Assembly (NCBI GenBank): GCA_030015575.1
Contig: CM057342.1
Coordinates: 259,742,867 to 259,806,866 of the forward strand
Length of the DNA: 64,000 nucleotides
Direction: 5' to 3'
DNA from: Agapanthus africanus
Taxonomy: Eukaryota; Streptophyta; Magnoliopsida; Asparagales; Amaryllidaceae
Shown here: positions 18,331 through 30,234 of the stretch, one piece after another
Position numbering within the stretch: position 1 is the stretch's first letter
How the letters are laid out: every line of letters starts with the position of its first letter
Translations under genes and position numbers: made by a program
Notes under the pieces: generated by a model
Told to the model about the DNA's origin: nothing
Databases searched by the model: none
Seen by the model: the letters and a program-made list of their open reading frames with translations, nothing else

Positions 18331-19345
18331 TGATTTGATCTCAAAGATATTTCTAAACCGCAATCAAGAACGACGTCGCTTTGCAGCTAGCCGGTGAGTA
18401 CGGGTCGGTCCACAGGGATGTTGTGAATCTCCTAATCGCGCTTACGAGTTAATTCCGAAGGGTGTTCGGATTTCTTATTAAATCTAGAAACTAAATCTAT
18501 CATTTATCTAGGGCAAGGAATTAAAGATCTAACTAGGGCAAGGAATTAAATTTAATCTAGGGCAGAGAATGAAAATTTACCTAGGGCAAGAATTGAATCT
18601 AAACTAGGGCAATTAAATAAATCTACTTACTTTACAGATGGCTCTCTCCAAACATCAACGCAGAGTTGTCAGATCTGGATTCATGAATTGAAAAGAGACA
18701 CCGATGCTCTCCAAAAGAATTCTGGAATTTATTAATAAAAGGAGGCATAAGAAATTACAATCTTTAGAGTTCCTATTTATAGAGGATAGGAAACCCTAGG
18801 GTTACATTTGATTCACATATCTGCATTTACAAAAATAGCCCTCTATAAAAAGACATATTCAACGCTCCACGCACCGCCACCAAAATCCACCAATACGGGC
18901 ATATAACGGCCGTGGAACCGCGGCCATAGGGCCTTGTTGGCCGCGGTTCCGCGGCCAAGTAGAGGCTTCAAAGGCTGAAATTTTCTGGTTTTGTTCTGGG
19001 TTTTCTGGGCTTCAATATTCTGTGGTTCTTTTCTCAATTGGGCTTCTAGGTTGGTTCCAGATCTCCAATAAACACTTTGCAGTGGACTTTTAACCATTTG
19101 CCTTGTAATCTTGGACCTTGCATTGCCTTGTACTTTGTGAATTTTATCCTTGATGTAGGCTTGATCAAGAGTCTTCTGTTTGTTGGTCAAAGTCCACTTT
19201 TGCATCGTCTTTTCATCGTTTTCACTGTTTTCTGTTCAAGAACCTGTAACCTGTAACATGTAGCAGACATGCGTCAAAAGCACATGTTTATTTATAAAAA
19301 GAATAAGAATGGGGAATATAATAATGCAATATTATAGTGTGAACA
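18331..19345 (-). mobile_element. N1 3' LTR
   Basis: In minus sense it begins TGTTCACACTATAATATTGC and ends AAATCA. It contains TATAAATA (18774-18781) and a palindromic GGCCGCGGTTCCGCGGCC block at 18939-18956. The ORF at 18843-19205 is just LTR sequence. Confidence 0.93.
18774..18781 (-). promoter_or_regulatory. TATA box, N1 3' LTR
   Basis: TATAAATA on the minus strand. The same box is at 24354-24361 in the 5' LTR, where it would drive element RNA, and at the equivalent place in AthP LTRs. Confidence 0.55.
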
Positions 19346-19347
19346 AA

Positions 19348-19384
19348 TACCCCCAAACTTATCTTTTGCTCGTCCTCGAGCAAA
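19348..19384 (-). other. N1 polypurine tract and adjoining hairpin
   Basis: In minus sense, AAGTTTGGGGGTA just before the 3' LTR is the plus-strand primer site. It is preceded by a hairpin with TTTGCTCG/CGAGCAAA arms and an AGGA loop (19364-19384). The same pair occurs before both AthP LTRs. Confidence 0.8.
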
Positions 19385-20752
19385 CTTATTTTTTATTCTC
19401 TACAAAAACCTAACCGCACTTTCGCAGGGAAACGCGATTGCACTGAGCACGTGCAACAAGCCGTTAAACCTCTAGGTGTCCCTAGTAGGAGGAGTGTTGT
19501 CTCCTGAGGGTTTTCAGCGGATACTACCCACAAAATCCTATCAATTCGGCCTATGGACTTTTGTTCTCCAATTAGGTTTTCTAACAGGGAATTCTATTAT
19601 CGTCGACTCGTAAATTATCCACCCATATTCTTCACACTTTCTCATCATCTAACTTAAGATTATATATGTTCTATAGACTTACCTAGCTTTCGGCATTTCT
19701 TAAGTTTTCCTTCTAGGGTTCCATCTACACTTAGGAATTTTTATCAACTCTTACTAAAGATACAAGTTCTATTCTTCACTTCTATCTCTTATCTAAGCTC
19801 CAATCATATATCCCCACGTGTGTGTATATATCACCCCTACACTTGGAAATTCAAATCAAGCAATCATACCCTTATCCGTTGTCCAAAGTACTTATTAGTA
19901 GGTGAATTTTTAATTGAATTTTGCTTACACATCCTTCATGCGACAGTTAATACTTCTTGAGGTACCAACAACCGATTACAAGATGCGTTAGCACTTTAAA
20001 GCGTAATTCCTAGTCTTGCAACACCCAAGGATTTAGCAGTGACTCCCAAACTAGTTGGTCTAAGGCACTAGGTGATGAAGCACCCTCGCTAAATATTTTT
20101 TCTATTTTTGCAGCCTTAAGTAATCACAAAAACCAGTGTTCATTTTTTTTCTTTATTCACTTTTTTTCATTATTTTCATCGTACTAAGGACTTTAGACAA
20201 GAGCATTTCAAGGTCTCCTCCACTATTCCAAGTTTCAAGGTGCGTGGTTGTGCAAATTGTAGGGTATACATTTTCAGAATCTAGACTTAAGCTAGGAATT
20301 ATTTTTCAAACTTATACTTTAATAAGAACATCAATACTTTTCCTTTGTTTCGACTTAGCCCAAGAAGTGAACTCAAAATTTGCCTATTTCTAAATAAACT
20401 ACAAAGACATATACTCTCTACTGTTAAACTTTAAGGAAGGTTATTTTTAGGGTTTTTAATTTACTAGGTCTAAGATCTAGTTGTTCCTAGCCAGTTAACC
20501 TATTTGTCAAACTCAAGTCAATTAGCCAAAATTGAATACATTAATTTTTATAATTTTTGAATTTTTTTCAATTTTTATGTGTTTTCAAATAAATATGCAA
20601 ATGCAAAAATATACAATGAATGCGAAGGAAGAGGACGTACCGAGCATACCCCCAAACTTAAACTTGACAGCGTCCTCACTGTCATGCTACACCAAGAGGG
20701 TCAAAATGCCGGCACTCCTCTGTTTATTTATTTATAATGTTTTGTTTTTATT
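19385..20752 (-). other. N1 3' untranslated region
   Basis: AT-rich non-coding DNA with two more PPT-like AAGTTTGGGGG(T) copies (near 20649 and 20840). It is homologous, in opposite orientation, to AthP 47000-48440. No gene is seen; small plus-strand ORFs are incidental. Confidence 0.75.
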
Positions 20753-22720
20753 TTATTGTTTTGAATTTTTTTTATTATTATTTTTTTTTATAGAAAAAGA
20801 AAACAAAAAATATAAATACATATATACAACAAGGTTCCCCCCAAACTTAAGCTTGGCCTTACATAAGCCAAAGGTTAGCACCAACCATTCAAAAATCTTA
20901 TCGTGGTAATGGCCGAGTTGGTGAAAGGAGGGAGTGGAAAGAAGAGAAATGAGAAGCACACGAGACCGTATGGGAAGAAGAGTGGAATATTGTCTCGGTG
21001 GAGGAGAAGAATGGCGAAAAGAAGAAAGAAGTGGAGTATGATCTTGAGAGTGCAAATCGAGTGAATAAATTAGCGCAATTTGTGATGGCCGATGTGTTAA
21101 AAGCGATTGCGCTAACCTATCAACCCGTCGAGAAATGGGGTCAAATCCCTCAAGATTCGCAAGAAGACATGGGTATGCCGAACTTGGTATTGGAGATGAA
21201 AGCATAACGGTCTCTTGTATGGTCGGAACGATAGGAAGGACGAAAGGGAGTGAGTTAGGGATAGTCTCTTTCTCACCGTAGTAAATTGTTTCGAACTTGA
21301 AAGATTCCAACAATGGTTCGAAACTACTGTAAGCAACCGAGTCTGATGGTTCAACTAACTCATCTGAAAATGTAAAGTACTCAAACTCGGGCGGTGAGTC
21401 ATCAACATCGTCCGAAAAAGTGAAACACTCGTAAGTGTTATCGGCACGGAGAACTGTGTCAGATTCAAAAGAAAATTTTTCAAGCTCACAGTCTTCAAGC
21501 GTGATACAAGGCATGGTCGGAACGATGGAAAGGAGGGAGGGTTATATAACAGTTAAAGGTTTAGGAGGATGAATTGGAAAATCCGACACATCAAAGAAAA
21601 ATGGTTCAACCTCAATATGATCCTCAAAACTCTCCTCAATACTATCCTCAAAATTCAACTCATCCATGCCATTATTATCAAAATCAAGACGCATATGAAG
21701 TTCGGGAGAAACATCTAATGACTCGGGATGATGATTTGAACATAAAATTTCAATTAAATCGACAGGTTCATCATCCGAAATATTCCCGGCGTTTATATCC
21801 TCAATCAAGTGAAAATCAATTTCTTTGGACACCTCATCAAAAGCATGGATATTTATCGATTTAGGTTTTAGAGTAGAGGTGTAAAGATCGAAAGGATTAA
21901 GTGTGGTTTCACTCGAAAGGGGTTCTTCACAATCTGGCAAATCAAACACTACAAAGTCGCACAACTCATCATTTTGGACATATGTTTGAAAGTTGGAGTT
22001 GTTGGATTCAATTGGATAAGGGTAGGTTTGATTTGGAAATCCTCTCACATCCTCACACTGTCCAACCGCCTCCTTAAACTTTGAAAGATTTGGAGCTAGC
22101 GGGAAACTAGCTACCGGTTCAGCAGGTTGCATAAGGACGGCCATGGACGCTTCCACATTCCTAACCATTTTGTTTGTTGCTGCGATATACGCCTCCAACG
22201 ACTCTTCCAAACTAGACTTGGGTGGTAAGGGGGTTTCGGTAAAAGATTCGAAATCGTGTGGCTATGCAAAACTCCCAACAGGCTGTGTAGAAGCAGTGTC
22301 TAGTGAAGGTGGGAAGGTCGGGTAGGACTGGTAGGAAGTGGGTGGTTGGGCAGGTGTAGGGTCAACATGTGGATAAAAAGGTGAATAATCGTGCGGATCC
22401 CTAGAACTAGATGAGTGGAGAGGGGTGAAAGATCGGCTGCGAGATTGAGCAATATGCTCAGCAATGGACATCGGCTTAGGAGTGACAGAAAGACTTGAAA
22501 ATGTGGTATCAACATATGGAGGTGGTAAAGGTTGACTTGGTTGACACAAAGTGGGTTGAAAAGTCGAACTATTTCTCCTAGATGCCTCTATTTGATCTTT
22601 CAAAGATATTTTAGGCAAGGAAGGATCGTCTTTAAATTGACCGAACAAATTGACGTACGACGCAAAATTTGGTTCGGGATACCAAAGTTCGGCAAGAGAT
22701 TTATTATGTGGGGTACCCAT
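20753..22720 (-). pseudogene. N1 single ORF of unknown function, two in-frame stops
   Basis: One reading register of ~656 codons starting at MGTPHNKSLAELWYPEPNF (22718-22720). It is interrupted by TAG at 22262-22264 and TAA at 21542-21544, with no frameshift. The N-terminal ~390 residues (Pro/Ser-rich, then acidic, with VVFDLPDCEEPLSSE) match nothing else in the window. The C-terminal third contains NTYECFTFSDD and VEPSDSVAYSSFEPL, which are shared with the AthP region after protease. No catalytic motif, signal peptide or membrane segment is evident. It could be a remnant of gag-pro evolved beyond recognition or a captured host sequence; I cannot tell which. Confidence 0.6.
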
Positions 22721-23890
22721 GTTAGAAGAAAGGTGAAAAGAAAGAAGGTTGGGTGGTGCAAGGATTTCATTGCGGCAAAAATGTGCAAGTTGTTAAAAAA
22801 AATTCCTTTTCCCTTTTTCTCTTTATTTGGAACTTTTTGCAAAAAAGATTTTCGATAAAGGGCTAAGACACACTTTAGATCAACCAAAAATGCACAATTA
22901 GGCCTAGATCTAGGGTCACCTAGGTCAGCTAGACAGCTCCTAACTGTTCCAAAGGGCTAGAAATAGGACCTCAAACCGCCTCTTCACCGCCAATTGCGGC
23001 CAGGTAAGTGCCAGGTAAGTGGGAGGCTCCCCGCTACAAGTAGCGGTCCTAATTAAGTAACCACTTGCCTTGACACACTTGCCTAGACACCGCAAAGTCA
23101 GGTTAGGATAAACGGCTGATGCCTATAACTAGTCCTCTGTCCTATTGAGCTCGAAGTCCTTAGGGCTGAGTCTAGTATTTTTTTAATTAAAGATTGGTCA
23201 ATGCAAATGCCTTATGTGATTTCTGGGGTCCTGGGAAGGGTGATGAAATCCCCACCCAATCTGAGTTGGTCAAAAGCCCCTTAAAGTCAGTTTTAAAGAT
23301 ATGCAAAAAAGAAAAATCACTTGCAATCAAATCTTTTTATTTTATGCGCGGCGCAAAGAATCCTGCACAAGATTTGTTATTGAGAAGGGGGAAGATTTTT
23401 TAAGCGCAAAGAATCCTGCAGGAGATTTTACAGAAGATATATTAGAGATTTGCAGAGGAGAAAAGAGAAAACTGACAGAGATTTTCAGTGGCGGAACTGT
23501 TCTGTTTTTTTCCTGGTGATGTCACCAGGGCGCGGCGGTTCCGCGGCCGGAAGAGGGGTCACGCGGCGGTTCCGCCGCGGGTTGGACGCGCGACAGGTTT
23601 TTTTTTTGTCACCAGATCTCCGCGGTTGACTTGTAGACTCGGTCCTCCAAATTTCTTCTGTTCCTCGGTTGTTGTGATCTTCCTCTGTTTGTTCGGATTT
23701 GATATTTGCTGTTTGATCTCTGGAGATTTCCAGATCCGAATTTCTTTGTAGATGCTGCAAAAATTCTCACAAGAATACCCTTTCCAAAAATAACAGATGA
23801 TATATTTTTATATATTTTTGATTTTTCAGATTTTTATGATTTTTTTAATTTTAGATTAACCCGAAATTGCAAAAAGGAAATAACACGCCA
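22721..23890 (-). other. N1 leader region
   Basis: Non-coding stretch between PBS and the ORF. It contains two GC-rich inverted blocks with GCGGTTCCGC cores (23530-23590) near a TGATGTCACC motif, and a repeated GCAAAGAATCCTGCA phrase also found in the AthP leader. No ORF of note. Confidence 0.65.
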
Positions 23891-23908
23891 TCCCCGGCAA
23901 CGGCGCCA
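23891..23908 (-). promoter_or_regulatory. N1 primer-binding site
   Basis: In minus sense TGGCGCCGTTGCCGGGGA, two bases after the 5' LTR end. This is the PBS commonly described for Athila-like elements (tRNA-Asp primer by family knowledge). Identical in AthP. Confidence 0.9.
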
Positions 23909-23910
23909 TT

Positions 23911-24925
23911 TGATTTGATATCAAAGATATTTCTAAACCGCAATCAAGAACGGCGTCGCTTTGCAGCTAGCCGGTGAGTACGGGTCGGTCCACAGGGATG
24001 TTGTGAGTTTCCTAATCGCGCTTACGAGTTAATTCCAAAGGGTGTTCGGATTTCTTATTAAATCTAGAAACTAAATCTATCATTTATCTAGGGCAAGGAA
24101 TTAAAGATCTAACTAGGGCAAGGAATTAAATTTAATCTAGGGCAGAGAATGAAAATTTACCTAGGGCAAGAATTGAATCTAAACTAGGGCAATTAAATAA
24201 ATCTACTTACTTTACAGATGGCTCTCTCCAAACATCAACGCAGAGTTGTCAGATCTGGATTCATGAATTGAAAAGAGACACCGATGCTCTCCAAAAGAAT
24301 TCTGGAATTTATTAATAAAAAGAGGCATAAGAAATTACAATCTTTAGAGTTCCTATTTATAGAGGATAGGAAACCCTAGGGTTACATTTGATTCGCATAT
24401 CTGCATTTACAAAAATAGCCCTCTATAAAAAGACCTATTCAACGCTCCACGCACTGCCACCAAAATCCACCAATACGGGCATATAACGGCCGCGGAACCG
24501 CGGCCATAGGGCCTTGTTGGCCGCGGTTCCGCGGCCAAGTAGAGGCTTCAAAGGCTGAAATTTTCTGGTTTTGTTCTGGGTTTTCTGGGCTTCAATATTC
24601 TGTGGTTCTTTTCTCAATTGGGCTTCTAGGTTGGTTCCAGATCTCCAATGAACACTTTGCAGTGGACTTTTAACCATTTGCCTTGTAATCTTGGACCTTG
24701 CATTGCCTTGTACTTTGTGAATTTTATCCTTGATGTAGGCTTGATCAAGAGTCTTCTGTTTGTTGGTCAAAGTCCACTTTTGCATCGTCTTTTCATCGTT
24801 TTCACTGTTTTCTGTTCAAGAACCTGTAACCTGTAACATGTAGCAGACATGCGTCAAAAGCACCTGTTTATTTATAAAAAGAATAAGAATGGGGAATATA
24901 ATAATGCAATATTATGGTGTGAACA
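23911..24925 (-). mobile_element. N1 5' LTR
   Basis: 1015 bp, TG...CA termini, same length as the 3' LTR. TATA box at 24354-24361 (TATAAATA in minus sense). It drives the element RNA leftwards. Confidence 0.93.
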
Positions 24926-27900
24926 GGGCTTTTTCTTTCCCTTTGTCTCTTTTGCTTGAACCTTTGTTTGCAGTCCCGAGGTTCTTTTCAGGCAACGTAC
25001 GATTACGCAGCTGAATATTCTCGCAGTTCTTCACCTCTTCTTCTTTTCCAGGGGTGGATTTCTTGAAGAGAGAGCCGAAGGTTATTTCTTCCTCAGAATC
25101 GCTCCCGAATGTGAGAACTTGGGTTTCCTTTTTGTCGAACTGGTATCAACCATATAACAGCTGCCAGTTGTTTTTCCGTGCTCATCTGTCACATTTTTTC
25201 ACTATAGACGAGCTTCGCGCTTCATCCTCTTGAAATGTTATCGGTGGGCCACGTATCCCTACCACCACTTCTTGAAGGCATTGCACTCTTCGGTGGGGTG
25301 CATGACTCTCCGATGGTATAAACAGTAGTTCATATGTTCATCTGCTTCATCGAGGCACGTACTCCCGGGAGCATTTCCTTTGACCGGTGGCAGCTTCATT
25401 CCCATTAACAGGGCTTTAACGAACCGTTTCCCCATCTAAAACCTGCTTTTGTCTGCCACGGGTGTGTTTTGACCTGGTTGGAGTACCGTGTGACTCTTCC
25501 TTGCCACAGCTTCTTCGTCCTGACGCCGACGCTTAACCTTTTCGTATATGGCCATTTCATGCTTTCGGTCAGCTTTGCTCTTTAGAAGGGCCTCGTTCAG
25601 CAATTTATTGATCAGGTCGTCTGACGGTTCCAGGGATTTTGACGCTGGTCTTGCCCCCAGTTTCTCTGCATTGCTTTCCGACGCCGAGGGAGCTTCTTCG
25701 TCTTTTAACAACAGGTGAGAGATCATGTGGCAACTCGCTATATAATTCTCGGGTTCTTCTGACGAGCCGTCTCCTTCATCAATGTCACTATCTCTGTTTT
25801 CGAGACTATGCTTGAGGAACTCTTCAAGTGTGATTGGGGTCCGCGCCTTTTAGTTGTATTCTTCCAGCGCGTTAATGTACTTTTGCAGGTCCGTGCGATT
25901 GTCGTCGAACTGCACTGGCTTCCTGTGCTTCTTCTTTTTATTTGACGACTTTGAAGGCGTGACCTGGAGGTTTTGCCTATCGTTACCAGTTTTCGGTGTT
26001 GGGTATGGTTTTAGCATCCCCTCAATGATCTTGGGCTCCAGCAGGCTTTTCCATTTGATCGCCGGGCATTCTTGAAAATCCTTCAGCGTTCTTTTAGTTT
26101 TCGCCGAGAGGACGAATTCCCACGGAGCTTCTTCTATAAATGAGCATGATGCCCCCGGCATGTCCACCTTTTTAGGAGCGTGCTGCTGTGGCGGGTTTAC
26201 CTTCCAATTTTCGGATAGCGCAAACTTGCCTTGCTGGTACTGGTCCTCAACCCAATTTTTGAAGATCTAGCAATCTTCGATTGGGTGGCCCATTACTCTA
26301 TGGTAGGGGCAGTAGTTGGGACTGTTGACGTCACCAGTTTGCAGTGGACGTCTTGGATCCAGCAGAGTGATGAGCCTATTGCACACCGCTAGTTCGAACA
26401 GTCTCCTCGTTTTATCCCGAGAAAACGAGTAAGGACGTCTCAACTTTTTTTCAAGGGGTCGTGGTTTGTTGCTTTGGCGAGCAACCGGTTTCGGGTCACT
26501 TGGTTGTTGTTGAGCGTTGGCAATGAAAGTCGCTTTCCTTTTGCCCTTTTCATTCTAGAGATCCATTTTTGAAGAGGACGGCCTATGGCCCATCTGGTCC
26601 ATTTAGGCCAGCTTGTCAATCAAGGCCTAGAAGGTGGTCGGCTTGAAGAACATCATAAATTAGGATATATTCGCCTGAGGATCAAGGGTCTCTACGAACA
26701 TACCCACGACAGGAGCTTCTTCTATGTTCTGTTCGCATTTTGACTATAGGTTCCGCCACCGAATTGCGTATTGAACCCAAGTTTCTCCCGGCTTTACCCT
26801 GGCATTGATTAACGTGGTGATCGGGGTGCGCTCGCTCGCGCTTGCGAAACGTTGCATGAACAGTAGCTCCATTTCTGTAAATGTTTTGATGGAGTCATTC
26901 GGAAGCTCCGAGTACCATTCAAATGCTATCTCTGCCAAGCTGCCGACGAATTGGCGAAGCAGCAGTTTGTCGTCGCCTCCAGTATTGCCGCATAGAGCTC
27001 TGAACTGAGCGACGTGCTGATGGGGATTGCCTGTCCCCTTATACACGTGAAATTTAGGGATCGTATATCCCGGCAGGTACTTGATTTGATCGTACCAGCC
27101 TAGATAAGGTTGCCCAGTTCTGAAGACTTAGCCAGCCGCTTCACTTGCCTGATGAGCTCGTATTTGTTGAGTTATGTAGTCGTCAAGGGCAGCCTTGGAG
27201 ATCGTTTCTTCTTTGTCCGCTAAGACAGCCAGAGGAGGGTTTGATGTTTTCCCTCTGTCGTCTTCGATGATTATCGGAGGGTCTTCGGCCGGAGGTTCCG
27301 GCTGGATCATCATCCTCACCATGTCTTGGAACAGAAGTGCCATCTGTTTTATATTAGCGGCTTTTTCTGCGGCCTCCTTATCTTTCCTTTCCAGCACCCT
27401 TCGCAGGAACTCCGTATCGGTTTCTTGATCTTGGCGTTGTTCGGGCGATACTTCCGGTCTTTCTTTCTGCCCAGTGAATGCGGTCATCTTTGTCAGCATC
27501 TCCTGGAGTTTTTGTTGTTGCTCCTGAGCTTTTGTCACAGACCGTGTAAGTGGTCGATGACCCGTGGAAGTACGGCTTTCCTCTTTCCCGGAAGCTATAT
27601 ACACCGTGTGTACTACCATGCCCCTAGACTTGGGGCTTTTGGATCCATCACGCTTGGGATTTGCCGCCGGTGGTGGTTGATTATGTGGCCTTCTCTTTTT
27701 GTGGGAGGTCGAAATTGAGGGGGCCATTGCAGCAGGCACCCATGCAGACGATGCCTTCCGTGGTATGACGGCGGGATGGTCCTCCTCTTGCCGAGCTTTC
27801 GTTTTCTTCAGTCGGCTAGAGTAGTCTTTGTCAATTACAGAGTCTTGGACTCTCTGCCAGCCCCTGTAGATCTTAGAGGATTGCCGTTGAGGAAGTTGTT

Positions 27901-27996
27901 CTGGTTTTGCTTGCGTTGTGTTTTCAATAGATGGAGGAGACTTCTTTAGTACAGCAGTTGGAGAGTTCTTACGCACCCTCCTGAGCAGCTCGAAGC
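24926..27996 (-). pseudogene. T2 gag (middle, capsid, nucleocapsid) segment
   Basis: The second Tat copy, co-linear with T1 10970-13970. The best open part is 27128-27996 (MRKNSPTAVLKKSPP onwards, LTRSVTKAQEQQQKLQEML). The capsid core is 26744-27127 (FHVYKGTGNPHQHV, EIAFEWYSELPND). After the shared TAA (26660-26662) come a decayed knuckle 1, a linker (25850-26167) and a decayed knuckle 2 (YCLYHRRVMHPTEEC). Many stops are CAA or CAG to TAA or TAG relative to T1. It is bounded by N1 on the left and CA1 on the right; joining the flanks restores co-linearity with T1. Confidence 0.87.
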
Positions 27997-30222
27997 TGTA
28001 GGGTTCCTAGGCACTCTCAAGAGGTCTCACAAGGCATCAACCATGCCAATTTAAAATTTTACGGTGCCGAGAAACCCTAAACTACGGATCGTTGGCTAGA
28101 TTTCTAGGCGAAAATGAAACTAGTTAACACTTAACTAAGAGATACGGAAATACAACCTTTGTAGATCCAGTTCTCCACCTCCATAGCTCCGCAATGAAGT
28201 CTCCTCGCTGTCCATAACAAGTCCCGGGCTCTAGCGTCGGCTTCATCGGAGAATGGACGGGCTAGGTCATCGATGTCCATGCCGAAGATGATCTACGTCG
28301 AGGCATCGCTAAATCAAGCTCCGACTTCACCAAGTCAAGAAACTTGTGAAGAAAACACACTCTACTACTTGGCAAGAGGTAGAGGATGAAGAAATAGGAA
28401 GTGGGTAGACTTTAGAATTGGATTTCTCACTTGTTTCATCAATCCACCATTGATGAGGCTTGCTTTCTTCAAGTGAAGAAAGGAAGAAGAAGAAGAATTA
28501 TCTTATGATAAGTTAATTTAAAAAAGAAAAGAATATCCAAACTTATCATAATCCTAACTATGGTTATGTGTAGAGAATTGACCAAGGTTAAAGCAATGGT
28601 TAGGGTTAAGGATGAGATAAGAATGGTGGACAAAGTCAAAGCTTCATGAAGCTTCAACTAAAGAACAAATAAAGCCACCATTCTTTTCTCTTTTCCATTT
28701 ATTTTCCAAAAAATATAAACAAATAAATAAATGAATAAATAAGTAATGGAAAAATAAAACCCTAACAATATGTTTAACCATGGTTTAATTCTTTACACTT
28801 AACCAAGTAAACATGTATCATCAAACATGATACAAACAAGTGCACAAAAGTATATCGTATATACAATGCGCACATCCGAGTGAGAAAATCCATCTTAAGT
28901 GAACCGATACTAGTTAACGCAAAGTAATATATCAAATATATAATTATGCATTAAATCATTAAATCAACACTTGATTTAATGATCCGGTCATATCGCATAT
29001 AACCGACTAGTATCCAATGTATCGGCTTATCGAATCAACCCTCGATTCGATAACTAGGTTATATCGCATATAACCATTCGACACATTCATCGCGAGAATG
29101 AAATACGGTATCACATACACGTATTATTCTCGGTCCCGCACATATCTCATATGCGCTCCTATTTCGTTTCGCTTGAGCCAGGAAACCTCTGTGTAGGACT
29201 CTAAAGACTCGTCAATACGCCGGCAGCAGATGATGATCATATCAAACATCCACAAGCCGCAAGCGGTCTGCTAAACGTAACGGCCACCCGGGTATTGAGC
29301 GATCTGAAGATCGACGAGCAAGCCCGCTCACACTCCAGTGAATCCAACCAGTAACACTACCGTACAGTCCGGTCCGATCGTCTGATATGTCGCATATCTT
29401 GCCTAGGGGTGGTAAACGTCAGACCCCAATAGCTCAATAAGTCGTGTCGATATAAGGTCTATAACATTCGAGAAACTACTGGTAACACTTACCAGTAAAT
29501 CTCAGCAACCCTGGCCAGGGATTTCCTGTTATAGCCAATCGAACACAGCGCAACATCAACCCCCTATACCGGGAGAGACGAATCCCCTCCTATCGCTCAT
29601 TGCCTCCATGTGATTCGGGACTGTACCCAAAAACCACCGTTTTGCACGCCCTCTTGGACGTGGTAAGATGGAAATCAAAGCACAGTGGGAACCACACAAG
29701 ACTCTATGACGATCTCGGGTCAACAGACTACTCTGCACCAGTGTCACCAGAGAACTGCCATCTGACGTGAGGTATAATACCATCTGGGAGTTCTCGGCGA
29801 GTCCGTCCAGTGTACCCAGTCTTTACTAAGCATCCGTATATCATCTCTGATGTCAAACACTAATGGATATGGGATCATCCATCGCCCATCTGTATGGGTC
29901 GAGAAGGTATACGCTAGTCTACTCTGGTATATCGATGCCCCGTCTCGATACACCCACGACTAGGGACTTTGAAGGATGTACTTATGGACTACCTGTCCCC
30001 ACTAGTATGATCCGCATCATAGTCCAGGTAGTCAAGTACAGATCCTAAGGGCTTTACCAACATGTAACAGAGAGACAATCAGCATACACGTTAAGGTAAA
30101 GGGTAACCAGATAGCATACTATCATGTCGAGCAAGAAAGTCCTCCCTATATATGTCCCAGCATCCACTACAATATACATCCTATGTACAGTAATGGCCTC
30201 TAGGGCATACATATAACTAACA
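27997..30222 (-). mobile_element. CA1 3' LTR
   Basis: 2226 bp, TG...CA. It contains palindromes such as ATTAAATCA/TGATTTAAT (28958-28980), TTATCGAATC/GATTCGATAA (29027-29053) and GGTTATAT/ATATAACC (29057-29075). It interrupts T2 gag. ORFs in it have no coding signature and recur in the other LTR. Confidence 0.92.
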
Positions 30223-30234
30223 ATCTCCCACTTG
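30223..30234 (-). other. CA1 polypurine tract
   Basis: CAAGTGGGAGAT in minus sense directly before the 3' LTR. The same tract is present in CA2 at 57361-57371. Confidence 0.8.

Larger units (their letters stand above)
18331..24925 (-). mobile_element. N1: complete non-autonomous Athila-like retrotransposon
   Basis: A 6595-bp element bounded by two 1015-bp LTRs and an exact 5-bp TSD GGGCT (18326-18330 and 24926-24930). It splits the T2 gag-pro. Internal sequence (19346-23910) has a PBS, one broken ORF and a PPT, but no capsid, protease, RT, RNase H or integrase. I counted about 13 LTR-LTR differences by eye (~1.3%), so it moved fairly recently and must have used proteins in trans. Its LTRs, PBS and 3' UTR resemble AthP. 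Confidence 0.93.

Noticed and set aside
18843..19205. 120-codon ORF (and its copy at 24435-24785)
   Set aside because: Lies within both N1 LTRs, with no homology; LTR sequence only.
28469..28657. Hydrophobic 62-codon ORF repeated at 36651-36839
   Set aside because: Identical because it is part of both CA1 LTRs; AT-rich hydrophobic bias, not a membrane protein gene.
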